From positions 1,922,001-1,986,000 of the forward strand of contig CM082582.2 of NCBI GenBank assembly GCA_040954595.2: DNA of 64,000 bases. Direction: 5' to 3'. Source of the stretch: Balanoglossus misakiensis (taxonomy: Eukaryota > Hemichordata). A model generated the notes under the pieces. The model was given only the letters and a program-made list of their open reading frames with translations, did not search any database and had not been told where the DNA came from. The translations under genes were made by a program, and so were the position numbers. This document shows positions 59,901 to 64,000 of the stretch, piece after piece; within the stretch, counting starts at the first letter, position 1; the number at the start of each line of letters is the position of its first letter.

Positions 59901-62574
59901 TTTCTTCTCACACCGGGCTCTACGAACATTCAAAACGCTGACAGTGGGAAACGGCTGTTAATGGTGGGATTCCTTCTCACACTGGGCTCTACGAACATTC
60001 AAAACGCTGACAGAAGGAAACATCTGTTAATGGTGGGATTTCTTCTCACACTGGGCTCTACGAACATTCAAAACGCTGACAGAGGGAAACGGCTGTTAAT
60101 GGTGGGATTCCTTCTCACACTGGGCTCTATGAACTTTCAAAACGCTGACAGAAGGAAACATCTGTTAATAGTGGGATTTCTTCTCACACTGGGCTCTACG
60201 AACATTCAAAACGCTGACAGAGGGAAACATCTGTTAATGGCGGGATTTCTTTTCACACCGGGCTCTACGAACATTCAAAACGCTGACAGAGGGAAACGGC
60301 TGTTAATGGCGGGATTCCTTCTCACACTGGGCTCTACGAACATTCAAAACGCTGACAGAGGGAAACGGCTGTTAATGGTGGGATTCCTTCTCACACTGGG
60401 CTCTACGAACATTCAAAACGCTGACAGAAGGAAACATCTGTTAATGGTGGGATTTCTTCTCACACTGCGCTCTCCGAACATTCAAAACGCTGACAGAGGG
60501 AAACATCTGTTAATGGCGGGATTTCTTCTCACACCGGGCTCTACGAACATTCAAAACGCTGACAGAAGGAAACATCTGTTAATGGTGGGATTCCTTCTCA
60601 CACTGGGCTCTACGAACATTCAAAACGCTGACAGAAGGAAACATCTGTTAATGGTGGGATTTCATCTCACACTGGGCTCTACGAACATTCAAAACGCTGA
60701 AAGAAGGAAACAGCTGTTAATGGTGGGATGTCTTCTCACACTGGGCTCTACGAACATTCAAAACGCTGACAGAAGGATACAACTGTTAATGGCGGGATGT
60801 CTTCTCACACTTGGCTCTACGAAGATTCAAACCGCTGACAGAAGGAAACGGCTGTTAATGGCGGGATGTCTTCTCACACTTGGCTCTACGAAGATTCAAA
60901 CCGCTGACAGAAGGAAACGGCTGTTAATGGCGGGATGTCTTCTCACACTTGGCTCTACGAACATTCAAAACGCTGACAGAAGGAAACATCTGTTAATGGC
61001 GGGATTTCTTCTCACACTTGGCTCTACGAACATTCAAAACGCTGATAGAGGGAAACATCTGTTAATGGCGGGATTTCTTTTCACACCAGGCTCTACGAAC
61101 ATTCAAAACGCTGACAGAGGGAAACATCTGTTAATGGCGGGATTTCTTTTCACACCGGGCTCTACGAACATTCAAAACGCTGACAGAGGGAAACGGCTGT
61201 TAATGGTGGGATTCCTTCTCACACTGGGCTCTACGAAGATTCAAAACGCTGACAGAAGGAAACATTTGTTAATGGTGGGATTTCTTCTCACACTGGGCTC
61301 TACGAAGATTCAAAACTGTGACAGAAGGAAACAGCTGTTAATGGTGGGATTTCTTCTCACACTGGGCTCTACGAACATTCAAAACGCTGACAGAAGGAAA
61401 CATCTGTTAATGGTGGGATTTCTTCTCACACTGGGCTCTACGAACATTCAAAACGCTGACAGAAGGAAACATCTGTTAATGGCGGGATGTCTTCTCACAC
61501 TGGGCTCTACGAACATTCAAAACGCTGAAAGAAGGAAACATCTGTTAATGGCGGGATTTCTTCTCACACCGGGCTCTACGAACATTCAAACCGCTGACAG
61601 AGGGAAACGGCTGTTAATGGTGGGGTTCCTTCTCACACTGGGCTCTATGAACTTTCAAAACGCTGACAGAAGGAAACATCTGTTAATAGTGGGATTTCTT
61701 CTCACACTGGGCTCTACGAACATTCAAAACGCTGACAGAGGGAAGCATCTGTTAATGGCGGGATTTCTTTTCACACCGGGCTCTACGAACATTCAAAACG
61801 CTGACAGAGGGAAACGGCTGCTAATGGTGGGATTCCTTCTCACACTGGGCTCTACGAACATTCAAAACGCTGACAGAGGGAAACGGCTGTTAATGGTGGG
61901 ATTCCTTCTCACACTGGGCTCTACGAACATTCAAAACGCTGACAGAAGGAAACATCTGTTAATGGTGGGATTTCTTCTCACACTGGGCTCTCCGAACATT
62001 CAAAACGCTGACAGAGGGAAAGATCTGTTAATGGCGGGATTTCTTCTCACACCGGGCTCTACGAACATTCAAAACGCTGACAGAGGGAAACGGCTGTTAA
62101 TGGCGGGATTCCTTCTCACACTGGGCTCTACGAACATTCAAAACGCTGACAGAGGGAAACGGCTGTTAATGGTGGGATTCCTTCTCACACTGGGCTCTAC
62201 GAACATTCAAAACGCTGACAGAAGTAAACATCTGTTAATGGTGGGATTTCTTCTCACACTGGGCTCTCCGAACATTCAAAACGCTGACGGAGGGAAACAT
62301 CTGTTAATGGCGGGATTTCTTCTCACACCGGGCTCTACGAACATTCAAAACGCTGACAGAAGGAAACATCTGTTAATGGTGGGATTCCTTCTCACACTGG
62401 GCTCTACGAACATTCAAAACGCTGACAGAAGGAAACATCTGTTAATGGTGGGATTTCTTCTCACACTGGGCTCTACGAACATTCAAAACGCTGAAAGAAG
62501 GAAACAGCTGTTAATGGTGGGATGTCTTCTCACACTGGGCTCTACGAACATTCAAAACGCTGACAGAAGGATAC

Positions 62575-62610
62575 AACTGTTAATGGCGTCAAAACGCTGA
62601 CAGAGGGAAA
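62575..62610 (+). repeat. Truncated monomer in the 69-bp array
   Basis: ctgttaatggcgtcaaaacg joins the start of a monomer directly to its end, deleting roughly 40 bp and shifting the repeat frame. The long open frame ends here. The join could mark an unequal crossover or an assembly seam. Confidence 0.8.
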
Positions 62611-64000
62611 CATCTGTTAATGGCGGGATTTCTTTTCACACCGGGCTCTACGAACATTCAAAACGCTGACAGAGGGAAACGGCTGTTAATGGTGGGATTC
62701 CTTCTCACACTGGGCTCTACGAACATTCAAAACGCTGACAGAGGGAAACGGTTGTTAATGGCGGGATTTCTTCTCACACTGGGCTCTACGAACATTCAAA
62801 ACGCTGACAGAAGGAAACGGCTGTTAATGGCGGGATTTCTTCTCACACTGGGCTCTACGAAGATTCAAACCGCTGACAGAAGGAAACATCTGTTAATGGT
62901 GGGATTTCTTCTCACACTGGGCTCTACGAAGATTCAAAACGGTGACAGAAGGAAACATCTGTTAATGGTGGGATTTCTTCTCACACTGGACTCTACGAAG
63001 ATTCAAACCACTGACAGAAGGAAACATCTGTTAATGGTGGGATTTCTTCTCACACTGGGCTCTACGAAGATTCAAAACGCTGACAGAAGGAAACATTTGT
63101 TAATGGTGGGATTTCTTCTCACACTGGGCTCTACGAAGATTCAAAACTGTGACAGAAGGAAACAGCTGTTAATGGTGGGATTTCTTCTCACACTGGGCTC
63201 TACGAACATTCAAAACGCTGACAGAAGGAAACATCTGTTAATGGTGGGATTTCTTCTCACACTGGGCTCTACGAACATTCAAAACGCTGACAGAAGGAAA
63301 CATCTGTTAATGGCGGGATGTCTTCTCACACTGGGCTCTACGAACATTCAAAACGCTGAAAGAAGGAAACGGCTGTTAATGGCGGGATGTCTTCTCACAC
63401 TTGGCTCTACGAACATTCAAAACGCTGACAGAAGGAAACATCTGTTAATGGCGGGATTTCTTCTCCCACTTGGCTCTACGAACATTCAAAACGCTGATAG
63501 AGGGAAACATCTGTTAATGGCGGGATTTCTTTTCACACCAGGCTCTACGAACATTCAAAACGCTGACAGAGGGAAACATCTGTTAATGGCGGGATTTCTT
63601 TTCACACCGGGCTCTACGAACATTCAAAACGCTGACAGAGGGAAACGGCTGTTAATGGCGGGATTCCTTCTCACACCGGGCTCTACGAACATTCAAAACG
63701 CTGACAGAGGGAAACGGTTGTTAATGGCGGGATTTCTTCTCACACTGGGCTCTACGAACATTCAAAACGCTGACAGAAGGAAACAGCTGTTAATGGTGGG
63801 ATTTCTTCTCACACTGGGCTCTACGAACATTCAAAACGCTGAAAGAAGGAAACAGCTGTTAATGGTGGGATGTCTTCTCACACTGGGCTCTACGAACATT
63901 CAAAACGCTGACAGAAGGATACAACTGTTAATGGCGGGATGTCTTCTCACACTTGGCTCTACGAAGATTCAAACCGCTGACAGAAGGAAACGGCTGTTAA

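Larger units (their letters stand above)
38728..64000 (+). repeat. 69-bp satellite array, about 366 monomers, continues past the window
   Basis: Monomers follow a pattern with landmarks ctgttaatggtgggatttct, tctcacactgggctctacga, acattcaaaacgctgacaga and aggaaacatctgtt, with a period of 69 bp. Because 69 is a multiple of three and one forward frame has no stop, open frames of up to 1810 codons arise (44293-49725; also 39805-42822, 50919-54101 and 59754-62600), reading MVGFLLTLGSTNIQNADRRK per monomer. The other forward frames and the reverse frames I checked stop in every unit. Most recurring differences change the amino acid (GTG/GCG, TTT/TGT, CTG/CCG, AAC/AAG, AGG/GGG, CAT/CGG/CAG) and fall at first or second codon positions. 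That argues against selection on a protein. Breaks include stops (near 39359, 44231) and small indels. Confidence 0.97.

Noticed and set aside
38728-64000. C2H2 zinc-finger-like linker (HTGLYEHSKR) in another frame of the 69-bp repeat
   Set aside because: It resembles HTGEKPY linkers, but the frame has no cysteine pair and a stop in every unit.
38728-64000. CRISPR array
   Set aside because: Units are contiguous, with no unique spacers, and the genome is eukaryotic.

Overview
The window is nuclear DNA from an invertebrate animal. Genes have introns with GT/AG boundaries, a CACTA (EnSpm-like) DNA transposon and a CR1/L2-type LINE are present, and more than 60% of the window is tandem satellite. 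Scattered tacatgta and taggcctac words and the element types suggest a marine invertebrate such as a lancelet, hemichordate or cnidarian, but the sequence does not fix the species. I see no bacterial operons, rRNA, tRNA or CRISPR.

Layout. (1) Positions 1-1601 are a ~142-bp satellite in reverse orientation. (2) Positions 1602-15496 are an apparently complete 13.9-kb CACTA transposon with inverted CACTRTACCAAA ends. It carries a divergent gene pair sharing a ~470-bp promoter: a minus-strand five-exon gene for a 276-aa accessory protein (2611-4930), and a plus-strand three-exon tnp2-type transposase gene (5400-11731, about 1009 aa). It also holds three copies of a short foldback hairpin, a 123-bp repeat near the left end and a 576-bp triplication at the right end. 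(3) Positions 15497-29258 are the same 142-bp satellite in forward orientation, interrupted by a 374-bp MITE with 69-bp perfect inverted ends and a 9-bp target duplication (22114-22487) and by a 5'-truncated LINE (27062-28189). (4) Positions 29259-38727 are the only mostly non-repetitive part. They hold an ankyrin-repeat exon (minus), a duplicated small exon followed by an all-cysteine RING-like exon with a SUMO-interaction-like motif (plus), a broken DDE integrase-like gene (minus), and a 795-bp TTAA-flanked MITE. (5) Positions 38728-64000, running off the window, are a 69-bp satellite of about 366 monomers. Because 69 is a multiple of three and one frame lacks stops, it shows open frames of up to 1810 codons. 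The variation between monomers does not look like protein-coding selection.

The strongest observations are the structurally intact CACTA element with both genes spliceable in phase, its position exactly where the flanking satellite reverses direction with no visible target-site duplication, the conserved hairpin family inside it, and the very large, frame-preserving 69-bp array with nested higher-order repeats.
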